A stretch of 64,000 nucleotides of DNA from Desulfamplus sp. (GTDB lineage: Bacteria > Desulfobacterota > Desulfobacteria > Desulfobacterales > Desulfobacteraceae), in the NCBI GenBank assembly GCA_015231615.1, contig JADGBE010000001.1, forward strand, positions 1-64,000. Reading direction: 5' to 3'. Each line of letters begins with the position of its first letter. Position 1 is the first letter of the stretch. Below, in pieces: positions 1-8,323 of the stretch. The notes under the pieces were generated by a model. The model made no database searches, had not been told where the DNA came from, and saw only the letters and a list, made by a program, of their open reading frames with translations. The translations under genes were made by a program, and so were the position numbers.

Positions 1-350
1 CCAGATACTCCAGTAGATTCAACACCATCAGATACTCCAGTTGATTCAACACCATCAGATACTCCAGTTGATTCAACACCATCAGAGACTCCAGTTGATT
101 CAACACCTCCAGAGCCTCCAGTTGATTCAACGACACCAGAGCCTCCAGTTGATTCAACCGGAGTATCTGATGGTGTTGAATCTGCTGGAGGCTCTGGTGG
201 AATTGAATCAACTGGAGTATCTGATGGTGTTGAATCTGCTGGAGACTCTGGTGGAATTGAATCAACTGGAGTATCTGATGGTGTTGAATCTGCTGGAATA
301 TCTGATGGTGTTGAATCCGCTGGAGTATCTGGTTCTGTAGCAGATTCTGA
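1..350. repeat. head-to-head array of 27-30 bp repeats
   Basis: Positions 1-160 carry copies of a unit like CCATCAGATACTCCAGTTGA on the plus strand. Positions 165-350 carry the same unit on the minus strand. The two arms face each other with the junction near 160-165, so the whole array is a large imperfect inverted repeat inside the coding sequence described above. The array continues past the left edge. Confidence 0.85.
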
Positions 351-650
351 TTGAATAGAATCTACAGTAGGCTCTGATGGTGTAGAGGTTAATGGAATTG
401 AAGTATTGCCAGTAGTTTCAAACTTTGTTGATTCATCATATATAAATGGAGCATCATATTTAGTTGCTTTCTGCAAATCAGAATCTAAGGCTATATTTAC
501 AAGCTGACCGAAAATATCATCACCTTCCATTTTTTCAGCTTGCACCCCACCGTATTCTTCCGCAGAAAGGTCTTGTTTTTCAACAGAACTAAGAACGGTT
601 AATTCATCCAATTCTTCATGCAGTTTACGGTTCTCTATTTCATCAGACAT
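1..650 (-). CDS. repeat-rich acidic hypothetical protein (5' part only)
   Basis: Function not recognised. The gene starts at an ATG (position 650) and stays open to the left edge, so the C-terminus is missing. The first ~100 residues are acidic and non-repetitive (start MSDEIENRKLHEELDELTVL). After that come short repeats of the type TPSDTPVDS and PPE(S/P)PAD, then, from about position 165 leftwards, a different repeat, ESTGVSDGV. The second repeat is simply the first one read from the other strand: the DNA repeat array reverses direction while the frame stays open. No signal peptide or membrane segment is visible at the start. It lies downstream of lptD on the same strand, 187 bp away. It could be a surface or scaffold protein; the low-complexity sequence gives no safe family. 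Confidence 0.7.
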   Translation of the reverse strand, partial: MSDEIENRKLHEELDELTVLSSVEKQDLSAEEYGGVQAEKMEGDDIFGQLVNIALDSDLQKATKYDAPFIYDESTKFETTGNTSIPLTSTPSEPTVDSIQSESATEPDTPADSTPSDIPADSTPSDTPVDSIPPESPADSTPSDTPVDSIPPEPPADSTPSDTPVESTGGSGVVESTGGSGGVESTGVSDGVESTGVSDGVESTGVSDGVESTGVS

Positions 651-837
651 AATTAGCCTCCGAGATATTCATTTTCAATTGAATGTAGCCTTTTACCACT
701 GTTAGAGCTTTTAATTCTTAACTTTTTAAAACCACCAAATTAGACCAACTTTAGTGAACTCCTGAGAAAATTTCAAGAAAATAAAGAATTGATAATTTAA
801 GGAAATGTATGACCGCAGATATATATTTGCCCTGTAA

Positions 838-3519
838 TTATCTTTTCCCAAATTCGCCAATTCCATTAAGGTTTAACATAAATGATAATGATTGATCTTC
901 AGGGGTATCTGAGTATGAAATACGCATAGCCCAACATGGTCTATTAAAGTAAAAACCAGTATGTGATTCAATAGTTTTGCTGTTAATAAGATCATGCTCA
1001 AGTATAAAGAATATATCTAAGCTATCTGTAATTTTTGTGCTTAGGCTTGTAAATATAGACTCTGATGCAACTATTTGAGATGATAAGGGAGTTAATAAAT
1101 AGCTTGATGATAGTGGTTGAGACATCAGCGATTGATAAGAGAACGACTCTGATATTAATGGGCCAAATTCTGAGACAGCATAATCTAACCCGGAATCTTG
1201 ATACCTATAAAATGCTTGTAGTGTATCACCTCGTTTATCTTTGATTGTCATGCCTGAATCGTGGGCTGTAAAACGGTTATCGTATGGAGACCATTTGACA
1301 TCGCTATTAAGAGAGAAAAACGAGTTAGGTGAATATTTAATCTCTGCTAAAATGTCTGAAAAATGTTTATCTAACTTAAAAGTATGTTTTTCTATGTTGG
1401 ACAAATCGCTTAAATTTATCCACTTTGACTGAAAAAAATCATCTGTTTGCAACATTATATTTGGTTTATCTGAATCCATTCTATAACTTTGACTTATCTC
1501 AATCCATGCAAATTCATTGTAAAGACCATATTTATCTCGAGAAGTAAGCCTGTTTCCAAGACTCCATGTAAATTTATTTTGTTCCTCAAGATAATCAATA
1601 GTATCAAAATAGGGTAGTTCATTGCTTTGATTTATCTCTGGAGTAAAAGAGTATTTAACCTTAGGTAGAATCTCATGCTTTATCTTTAGATGGTCATTAT
1701 CTACATTTGTAGATTTAATATCACCAATATTTAGAATGGCAGGAACATCATTAGAGAAACTATTGGGTTGACTATCGGTTTTAGAAGTGGTTGGGGAGAT
1801 TGAGTTTCCTGTATCTATTTTAAATATTTTTGAGAGTTTTGTTGATAGCTCTAAATTAGAATCAAATACCTCCCTATGATGCAACATTTCAGCTTCCCCA
1901 TTATTTATTTCAGCTTCTTCACTATTAGTTGCAGAAAAATCATCAGCATACCATAAAGTTTGACGCCAACCTGCTGAAGGTTCTAAATAAAACGAACCAA
2001 GTTGAAATGGCATATAAACTCTCGGAAATATATCTGTTCGATGTCCATTTTGTAGTGCTTTGGTTTCTAAGAAATTCTTATCAAAAAGGTTTTGTTGGTA
2101 AGAAATCTGTTTATAACTGTTTTGCCTGTAAAAATAACGATATTCAGAGTCAAGGTCATAATAAAAAGGTGTTCTGCCAAGCTGTTTTTTTATGGTATTA
2201 AATTCAATAAAAGGGAGTTTTTGGAGAGTTGTATCTTTACCAAATTCCTGATTTATACTTTTTAATTTATCATTATTATTAATTTGTCTTGCCTCAACAT
2301 TATCAAACCACTGCACACCCATATTAAGGCTTGAACTTGTCCATCTTTTGTTTATGTTAAGAATATTCTCTCTTGTTGTATCATCATACTCATCAATACT
2401 TCTGCCAAAAGTATCTCGAAAATATTTTTTTACTGTGTCAAAACCTGTAAATCCATCTTGAAATTCGTGGAGATAATCAGGATCGCTTACATAGTCAATA
2501 TCAATCCGTGTCTCCCAATTATCATCAAACAGATGGTTACTTTTCATTCTAAACCAGTAACGGTCGTGATTATTGCGAGTTGACATATAGCCATTTGATG
2601 CAGAATCTAAGCCATAGTTTATTGATTCTGAAGAGAACTCACCAATATGACTATCATTGAGATAATCATAAAATAGAGTTCCAAAGCTATCATTATTTAA
2701 AATATATCTATATTCTAAAGCTGTTTTTGTTCCTCTTTTGCTCATGTAGTTCCCATAAATAGTGGCATCTGTCCCTTTTGAAATTGCAATAAAAAGGGGC
2801 TGTTCAACTTCAAATCCTTTTTTGTCAGATGACGAGAATTGTGGAGTCAAAAGACCAGTTTGACGCTTAGTTTTAGCAGGAAATAGTAAAATAGGAGAGT
2901 AGAGAGCAGGTATTTTTCCTGCCCAAAAGGTAGCATTTTTTGCTGTTCCATAGCCGTCAATAGTTATTTGAACATCTTTTCCTGATAGTTTCCAATCTGG
3001 ATTGTCTCCGTCACACGATGTAATTGATGCTTTGTCTGCACGATAGGTATCTTTACCGCTTTTTTCTATTGAATCGCCCTTAATATAAAAGTGATTCTCC
3101 TCAATAAAGACTACTCCATTATAAATGGTTCCTATCTCTGTCTCAAGATTTAGCTTTAGTCGGTCGCATGTAACGCTATCTTTTCCTGAGATAAGAAGAA
3201 CATTTCCTGATGCTAAGGCATCACGGGTTATGTTTGAAAATTCAACATAATCTGCCTCAAGGCGACTCTCTCCTATAGGTTGGTCTTGTTTATCTTCTGG
3301 CTCTTTTCTTACACCTGTGATGATAACTTGACCCTCTGCAACATAAATCTTATTCTCGTTGTCATAACTTACCTTTAAAGCAGAGATATGCCATGCTCTA
3401 TCTTTATCTACTTTGGAAAAAGAGAAGGCGTTTGAAAACAGAGAGCCATCAATTAATATTATTAGAAATGAAGCTATTGCTATAAATATTGATGTAAATG
3501 TAGAGTAAAAGTAAGACAA
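838..3519 (-). CDS. lptD: LPS-assembly protein LptD
   Basis: Outer-membrane translocon that inserts lipopolysaccharide into the outer leaflet together with the lipoprotein LptE. The 893-residue protein has a hydrophobic N-terminal export segment (about residues 8-30), an OstA/LptA-like beta-jellyroll region (about 45-200, with the pattern 'leadyvefsn...asGNVLLISG...D' and the following 'YRADKASITSCDGD'), then a long barrel region rich in alternating aromatic and polar residues up to the C-terminus. The motif 'GLLTPQF' and the late 'PCWAMRISY' stretch are typical of the family. Length is within the usual 750-950. It is transcribed away from tmk; the 230-bp gap between them must hold both promoters. 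lptE is not in the window. The start is the first ATG before the hydrophobic segment. Confidence 0.93.
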   Translation of the reverse strand: MSYFYSTFTSIFIAIASFLIILIDGSLFSNAFSFSKVDKDRAWHISALKVSYDNENKIYVAEGQVIITGVRKEPEDKQDQPIGESRLEADYVEFSNITRDALASGNVLLISGKDSVTCDRLKLNLETEIGTIYNGVVFIEENHFYIKGDSIEKSGKDTYRADKASITSCDGDNPDWKLSGKDVQITIDGYGTAKNATFWAGKIPALYSPILLFPAKTKRQTGLLTPQFSSSDKKGFEVEQPLFIAISKGTDATIYGNYMSKRGTKTALEYRYILNNDSFGTLFYDYLNDSHIGEFSSESINYGLDSASNGYMSTRNNHDRYWFRMKSNHLFDDNWETRIDIDYVSDPDYLHEFQDGFTGFDTVKKYFRDTFGRSIDEYDDTTRENILNINKRWTSSSLNMGVQWFDNVEARQINNNDKLKSINQEFGKDTTLQKLPFIEFNTIKKQLGRTPFYYDLDSEYRYFYRQNSYKQISYQQNLFDKNFLETKALQNGHRTDIFPRVYMPFQLGSFYLEPSAGWRQTLWYADDFSATNSEEAEINNGEAEMLHHREVFDSNLELSTKLSKIFKIDTGNSISPTTSKTDSQPNSFSNDVPAILNIGDIKSTNVDNDHLKIKHEILPKVKYSFTPEINQSNELPYFDTIDYLEEQNKFTWSLGNRLTSRDKYGLYNEFAWIEISQSYRMDSDKPNIMLQTDDFFQSKWINLSDLSNIEKHTFKLDKHFSDILAEIKYSPNSFFSLNSDVKWSPYDNRFTAHDSGMTIKDKRGDTLQAFYRYQDSGLDYAVSEFGPLISESFSYQSLMSQPLSSSYLLTPLSSQIVASESIFTSLSTKITDSLDIFFILEHDLINSKTIESHTGFYFNRPCWAMRISYSDTPEDQSLSFMLNLNGIGEFGKR

Positions 3520-3749
3520 ATCCTAAATTCCTATAAAAGTTGATTGATTAGCCATTGTTAAAGTTTCACAATTTTAGATATAAATTTGAGAACTTTTAAC
3601 AATTCGTCAAATTTAGTAAAATTGCTGGTTTATTTTTGCACTTAATAATAATTTGATATATAAGCCATCTTCAAAGCCAATTGTCAATGGTCATAAAATT
3701 TATGGTTTTTAATATTTTTATAATTTTCTAAGGCATTTAAGACCAGAAT

Positions 3750-4400
3750 ATGTTTATAACTCTCGAAGGTATTGAAGGTTCAGGAAAGACAACTCAAATA
3801 GAGCCAATTGCCAAATTCTTAAGAGAAAATGGTCATCAAGTAGTTACAACAAGAGAGCCGGGGGCAACATCAACAGGAAAAAAAATCCGTTCAATTCTAC
3901 TTGATCCTGAAAATAGCAATATATCACCTCTATGTGAGCTTATGCTTTATGGAGCAGATCGTGCCCAGCACATTTATGAAGTAATCCTACCCGCACTAAA
4001 ATCTGGTAAAACAGTTCTGTGCGATAGATTTGCTGATGCTACAGTTGCCTATCAAGGTTTTGGAAGAGGTCTTGATATAACTCTTATTGATAGAATTTAC
4101 AAAATGGTTGCTAACGTTGAGGTTACTAACTTAAAACCAGATATGACCATTCTTTTTGATCTTGCTCCAGCAATTGGACTTGAAAGAACATTCAAAGCAT
4201 TGAAGCAAGGTGAGCGTTCGGAAAATGAGAGTCGTTTTGAACAAGAGCGTCTTGATTTTCATGAACGGGTAAGAAGAGGCTATCTTGAAATTGCAAAGAG
4301 GGAAAAAGATCGTTTTTTTATTGTTGATGCGTCAATCTCAAAGGAAGAGATATTAAGAAGAATTATATTGCAAATAAAATTTAAAACAAAACTTAAATAG
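3750..4400 (+). CDS. tmk: thymidylate kinase
   Basis: Phosphorylates dTMP to dTDP with ATP, in the cytoplasm, for dTTP synthesis. The 216-residue length is normal. Visible motifs: the P-loop GIEGSGKTTQ at residues 7-16, the TREPG dTMP-binding motif near residue 35, the DR(F/Y) motif in 'CDRFADATVAYQGFGRG' around residues 90-106, and an Arg/Glu-rich LID segment 'SENESRFEQERLDFHERV'. It is a single gene, divergent from lptD and closed by a strong hairpin terminator shared with the convergent tRNA-Pro. In many genomes tmk is followed by holB; here it is not. Confidence 0.95.
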   Translation: MFITLEGIEGSGKTTQIEPIAKFLRENGHQVVTTREPGATSTGKKIRSILLDPENSNISPLCELMLYGADRAQHIYEVILPALKSGKTVLCDRFADATVAYQGFGRGLDITLIDRIYKMVANVEVTNLKPDMTILFDLAPAIGLERTFKALKQGERSENESRFEQERLDFHERVRRGYLEIAKREKDRFFIVDASISKEEILRRIILQIKFKTKLK

Positions 4401-4428
4401 TATAGAGGAAGTCGGAAGTATAAAATAA

Positions 4429-4466
4429 AAAAGGTTACAGAAAACCAACTGTAACCTTTTGTTTTT
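4429..4466. terminator. bidirectional terminator between tmk and tRNA-Pro
   Basis: A 12-bp perfect stem (4429-4440 with 4449-4460) and an 8-nt loop. A-run on the left side and T-run on the right, so it can stop both tmk and the convergent tRNA gene. Confidence 0.85.
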
Positions 4467-4470
4467 ATTA

Positions 4471-4550
<80 letters not shown>

Positions 4551-4672
4551 AATTTAAACAGGCTTCTAACACGATTTATTCATCTATGCAAGCATATTTT
4601 AAATTTTTTATCTCTTTGAGTTAGGAGATAGCTATTACCAACATATTGAAATAAAGTCTTTTTTCAATTATC

Positions 4673-4701
4673 TTGACACATATTAAGATAAAGATTAACT
4701 T
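4673..4701 (+). promoter_or_regulatory. sigma-70-type promoter for tig
   Basis: Perfect -35 TTGACA (4673-4678), a 17-bp spacer, and -10 TAACTT (4696-4701). The expected start near 4708 leaves a leader of about 175 nt before trigger factor. Nothing else gene-like is seen between the tRNA and tig. Confidence 0.5.
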
Positions 4702-4883
4702 AATCCATTTTATTCAGCCTTTAAGAATAAAGCGATATTATGAGTTAGTTTATAAATAATAATTAGGATATTAACGGTTGTTTTTCACAGCAGCTTAACG
4801 ATTCAAGGCAGCTTAAAGAGCTTACAGTATAAAACTTAATTTTCTGTTCTCAGAAGCTCTCTTGCTATTTAGGAAGGAAAATA

Positions 4884-6263
4884 ATGCAGGTAAAAATAGA
4901 AGATAAAAGCACAGTAAAAAAAATAATTCACATTGAAATTTCAAGCGAAGATGTTACAGCAGAACTTGACAAAGCATATAAAGAGCTTGGTAAATCTGCA
5001 TCGATAAAAGGTTTTAGAAAGGGAAAAATTCCACGCAAAGTTCTTGAAACAAGATTTGGCAAGGATGTTAAAGCTGATATAATTTCAAGGCTTCTTCAAA
5101 ATTCCTATTTAGAAATTATTAAAGAGAAAGAGCTTGAGAATATCTTAGGACAACCAGCTGTCCAAGAGCCACTTCAAGAACTTGAATCTGGAAAGCCGTT
5201 TAATTTTTCAATTAATATTGAAGTAAAACCTATGATTTCAGATATTGATTTTAAAGGGCTTGAGCTTAGTAAAAATATGTATAAACCATCTGACGAAGAG
5301 CTTGATGCCCAACTTCAGATGATTCGTGAAAATATGGCAACTAAACAAGCTGTAAATGAAGAGCGTCCTGTAAAGTTATCTGATTTTGTTTTGATTGATT
5401 ACCAAGGATTTGTAGATGGTTCTCCTTTTGAACATGCACCAAAAATTGAGAACTATCTTATGGATATTGGAACTAAAAATATGCCTGAAGAGTTTTCCAC
5501 AAAACTTACAGGTGCGATACCGCCTCAAGATGTTGAAATTGACATTGTTTATGGCATTGGCGATGATGTTGATAAAGCATTTGCCGGTAAGACAGTAACT
5601 TATAAGATTACTCTCAAAGAAATTCAAGAGAAAGTTCTTCCTGATTTAGATGACACGCTTGCTCAAAGATTAGGTAAATTTGACACTCTTGAGGATGTAA
5701 AAAATGCAATCTGCTCCAATCTTGAAGCTGGATATAAGGTAAGGGTACATCAAGAGTTAAGTGAGCAGGTTTTTACTAAAATACTTGGGAAGGTAGAGTT
5801 TGAGCTTCCTGATATTCTTTTGGAATCAGAGTTAAACGCTATTGTTGCAGAGACAGAGCAGGCTTATCTTCAGCACAATATTACACTTGAATCTGTTGGT
5901 ATTAATAAAGATTTTATTAGAACTCAATATCGTGATGTAGCTGAAAAACAGGCAAGAAGACGCCTTTTACTTGGAAAAATTATTGAGCAAGAGCAGCTTA
6001 CATTAACAGAAAATGAGACAGAAGATATATATACGAATATGGCACAAGCTATTAACGCAACAGTTGAGCAAGTGAAAAAGATATTTAATAGCGAAAATGA
6101 GTCAACTAAGTATCAACTTGAGTATCTCAAGACAATTCAACTTGAAAAGAAAGCTATGGAGCATATTATTAGTAATGCAAATGTAGTTGAGGTTGAACCA
6201 GTTGCTGAATCTAAAGATTCAACAGAAGATAGTAAAAATGTAGCTTCTGATACTAACTTATAG
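4884..6263 (+). CDS. tig: trigger factor (ribosome-bound chaperone)
   Basis: Binds the ribosomal exit tunnel and shields nascent chains; also a peptidyl-prolyl isomerase. The N-terminal ribosome-binding signature GFRKGKIPRKVLETRFG is seen near residues 43-60. The FKBP-like PPIase domain follows at about 150-245 ('DFVLIDYQGFVDGSPFE'), and the remainder is the long helical C-terminal chaperone domain. The length of 459 residues is typical, with an acidic, Ser/Thr-rich tail. The start has a good ribosome binding site (AGGAAGG, then ATG). It heads the tig-clpP-clpX-lon run, a gene order found across many bacteria. Confidence 0.95.
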   Translation: MQVKIEDKSTVKKIIHIEISSEDVTAELDKAYKELGKSASIKGFRKGKIPRKVLETRFGKDVKADIISRLLQNSYLEIIKEKELENILGQPAVQEPLQELESGKPFNFSINIEVKPMISDIDFKGLELSKNMYKPSDEELDAQLQMIRENMATKQAVNEERPVKLSDFVLIDYQGFVDGSPFEHAPKIENYLMDIGTKNMPEEFSTKLTGAIPPQDVEIDIVYGIGDDVDKAFAGKTVTYKITLKEIQEKVLPDLDDTLAQRLGKFDTLEDVKNAICSNLEAGYKVRVHQELSEQVFTKILGKVEFELPDILLESELNAIVAETEQAYLQHNITLESVGINKDFIRTQYRDVAEKQARRRLLLGKIIEQEQLTLTENETEDIYTNMAQAINATVEQVKKIFNSENESTKYQLEYLKTIQLEKKAMEHIISNANVVEVEPVAESKDSTEDSKNVASDTNL

Positions 6264-6284
6264 TTAAAGTTGTTAATTAATAAA

Positions 6285-6343
6285 TGATGTTACGCACCAC
6301 ATTTTATAAATAAGGACTTTAAATGATTCACTGCGTAACATCA
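6285..6343. repeat. 12-bp perfect inverted repeat between tig and clpP
   Basis: TGATGTTACGCA at 6285-6296 is exactly inverted at 6332-6343, with a 35-bp spacer. There is no T-run, so it is not a simple terminator. It could be an operator pair, an mRNA stem or a small mobile-element relic. Confidence 0.7.
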
Positions 6344-6369
6344 CTTACGAATTAGATTTAAAGAAGATA

Positions 6370-6401
6370 AGATTTGATAATTTTAAAAAAATGTCAAATC
6401 T
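6370..6401. repeat. degenerate copy of a dispersed palindrome
   Basis: This stretch matches, with a few changes, the 33-bp AGATTTGACAACTTTT palindrome found intact at 23,877 and 34,836. Its outer arms AGATTTGA and TCAAATCT are kept; the inner arms are eroded. It lies 50 bp before clpP. Confidence 0.6.
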
Positions 6402-6449
6402 GAAATTTACAGCAAAGAATTACAAGCAATAGAATTTAAGGAGACAACA

Positions 6450-7058
6450 GTGCCTTTAATACCAATGGTCGTTGAACAGACAAACAGAGGTGAGCGTGCT
6501 TACGACATCTATTCAAGACTTTTAAAAGACAGAATTATCTTTCTTGGTTCAGCAATTAATGATGAAGTATCTAATCTTGTTGTTGCCCAACTTCTATTTT
6601 TAGAGTCTGAAGACCCTGAAAAAGATATTAACTTCTATATAAACTCACCAGGTGGTTCTGTAACTTCGGGATTAGCCATCTATGATACTATGCAGTATAT
6701 TAAGCCTGATGTCTCAACAGTATGTGTGGGGCAAGCAGCAAGCATGGGTGCCTTACTTCTTGCTGCTGGTGCAAAAGGAAAAAGATTTTCTCTTCCAAAC
6801 TCAAGAATTATGATCCACCAACCACTTGGAGGGGCCCAAGGGCAAGCGTCAGATATAAAGATTCAGGCAAATGAGATTTTGAGAATGAAAGATGTTCTAA
6901 ATCAGATTCTCTCTAAGCATACGGGACAAAATCTTGATAAAATCTCTAACGATACGGATCGCGATTTTTTTATGTCAGGCGATGAAGCCTCTACCTATGG
7001 AATTATTGATCGTGTAGTAGCTGACAGAGGCGAGCTTGAACCTTCAAAGGAGCAATAA
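6450..7058 (+). CDS. clpP: ATP-dependent Clp protease proteolytic subunit
   Basis: Serine protease that forms the 14-mer chamber worked by ClpX (encoded next). The catalytic triad is visible: Ser98 in [11 protein letters not shown], His123 in SRIMIHQP, Asp172 in NDTDRDFF. The 202-residue length is normal. The start codon is GTG, supported by an AAGGAG ribosome binding site about 8 nt upstream and by the conserved N-terminus [11 protein letters not shown]. Only 3 bp separate its stop from clpX, so the two are surely co-transcribed. Confidence 0.97.
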   Translation: MPLIPMVVEQTNRGERAYDIYSRLLKDRIIFLGSAINDEVSNLVVAQLLFLESEDPEKDINFYINSPGGSVTSGLAIYDTMQYIKPDVSTVCVGQAASMGALLLAAGAKGKRFSLPNSRIMIHQPLGGAQGQASDIKIQANEILRMKDVLNQILSKHTGQNLDKISNDTDRDFFMSGDEASTYGIIDRVVADRGELEPSKEQ

Positions 7059-7061
7059 AGT

Positions 7062-8315
7062 ATGAGCCGCAAGAAAAAAGATGATGAATTTTTCTGCTCT
7101 TTTTGTGGAAAAAACCAAAAAGAGGTTAAAAAGCTGATAGCAGGTCCAAGCGTTTATATATGCAATGAGTGCGTAGGTCTTTGCGAAGAGATAATTGATG
7201 ATGAAGAAAAGACAGAAAAGAAAACATTGCATAAAGGGAGGAACAACCTCACACCAAGAGAGATCAAAGATGTTCTTGACTCTTATGTAATTGAGCAAGA
7301 CCATGCAAAAAAAGTTCTATCAGTAGCTGTTTATAACCATTACAAACGTCTTGATAAAGAGCTTAATAAAAAAGATGAAGTTGAAATTCAAAAAAGTAAC
7401 ATACTCTTGATAGGTCCTACAGGCTGCGGAAAAACTCTTCTTGCCCAAACTCTTGCAAAATTTCTTGATGTGCCATTTACAATTGCTGATGCAACTTCCC
7501 TTACAGAAGCTGGTTATGTTGGTGAAGATGTTGAAAATATTGTATTATCTTTGGTTCAAAATGCAGATTACGACATTGAAAAGGCACAAAGAGGCATAAT
7601 CTACATTGACGAGATTGACAAAATTTCTCAACGAGGAGACAACCCATCAATAACAAGAGATGTCTCTGGTGAGGGCGTTCAGCAAGCTCTATTAAAAATC
7701 ATAGAGGGGACAACTGCAAGCATTCCTCCAAAAGGTGGACGCAAACACCCTCAGCAAGATTTTGTGAAGGTTGACACATCAAATATTTTGTTTATCTGTG
7801 GCGGAACATTTAATGGTCTTGAAAAGGTAATCCAAAGAAGAGTGAGCAATAAATCAATGGGTTTTGGAGCAAAGGTAACCAGCCGTCAAGAGAGACCAAT
7901 TGGAGAGCTACTTCTTCAGTTAAAACCTGAAGACCTAATTAAATTTGGTCTGATTCCTGAGTTTTTAGGAAGGCTTCCTGTCATTGCATCGCTTAGTGAG
8001 CTTAACGAATCATCTCTTATAAAAATTCTTACTGAACCTAAAAATGCTTTAGTTAAGCAGTATCAACGTCTTTTTGAGTTTGAGGGAATAAATCTTCAAT
8101 TTACTGATGAAGCATTGGTCTCAATGGCAAAAGAGGCTGTAAAGAGAAAAGCTGGTGCAAGAGGACTTCGTGCAATAATGGAGGAGACCATGCTTGATAT
8201 AATGTATGAATTACCTTCTATAAGCGATGTTAAAGAGTGCATTGTTGGAGAAGAGGTGGTTTTAAACCATGAACAACCAATTCTTCTATTTGAGCAGGCA
8301 AAAAAGCAGGCATAG
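7062..8315 (+). CDS. clpX: ATP-dependent Clp protease ATP-binding subunit ClpX
   Basis: AAA+ unfoldase that recognises tagged substrates and feeds them to ClpP. The N-terminal C4 zinc-binding domain has Cys12, Cys15, Cys34 and Cys37. The Walker A is GPTGCGKT (residues 118-125), the Walker B is in '[10 protein letters not shown]', and the sensor-2 region is '[13 protein letters not shown]'. Length 417 is normal. It sits in an operon with clpP upstream and lon 8 bp downstream. Confidence 0.97.
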   Translation: MSRKKKDDEFFCSFCGKNQKEVKKLIAGPSVYICNECVGLCEEIIDDEEKTEKKTLHKGRNNLTPREIKDVLDSYVIEQDHAKKVLSVAVYNHYKRLDKELNKKDEVEIQKSNILLIGPTGCGKTLLAQTLAKFLDVPFTIADATSLTEAGYVGEDVENIVLSLVQNADYDIEKAQRGIIYIDEIDKISQRGDNPSITRDVSGEGVQQALLKIIEGTTASIPPKGGRKHPQQDFVKVDTSNILFICGGTFNGLEKVIQRRVSNKSMGFGAKVTSRQERPIGELLLQLKPEDLIKFGLIPEFLGRLPVIASLSELNESSLIKILTEPKNALVKQYQRLFEFEGINLQFTDEALVSMAKEAVKRKAGARGLRAIMEETMLDIMYELPSISDVKECIVGEEVVLNHEQPILLFEQAKKQA

Positions 8316-8323
8316 CTGTTTAG

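Noticed and set aside
41-340. Plus-strand reading frame with Gln/His/Leu-rich repeats
   Set aside because: It is an out-of-frame shadow of the repeat array; the minus-strand gene with a normal non-repetitive N-terminus is the better call.
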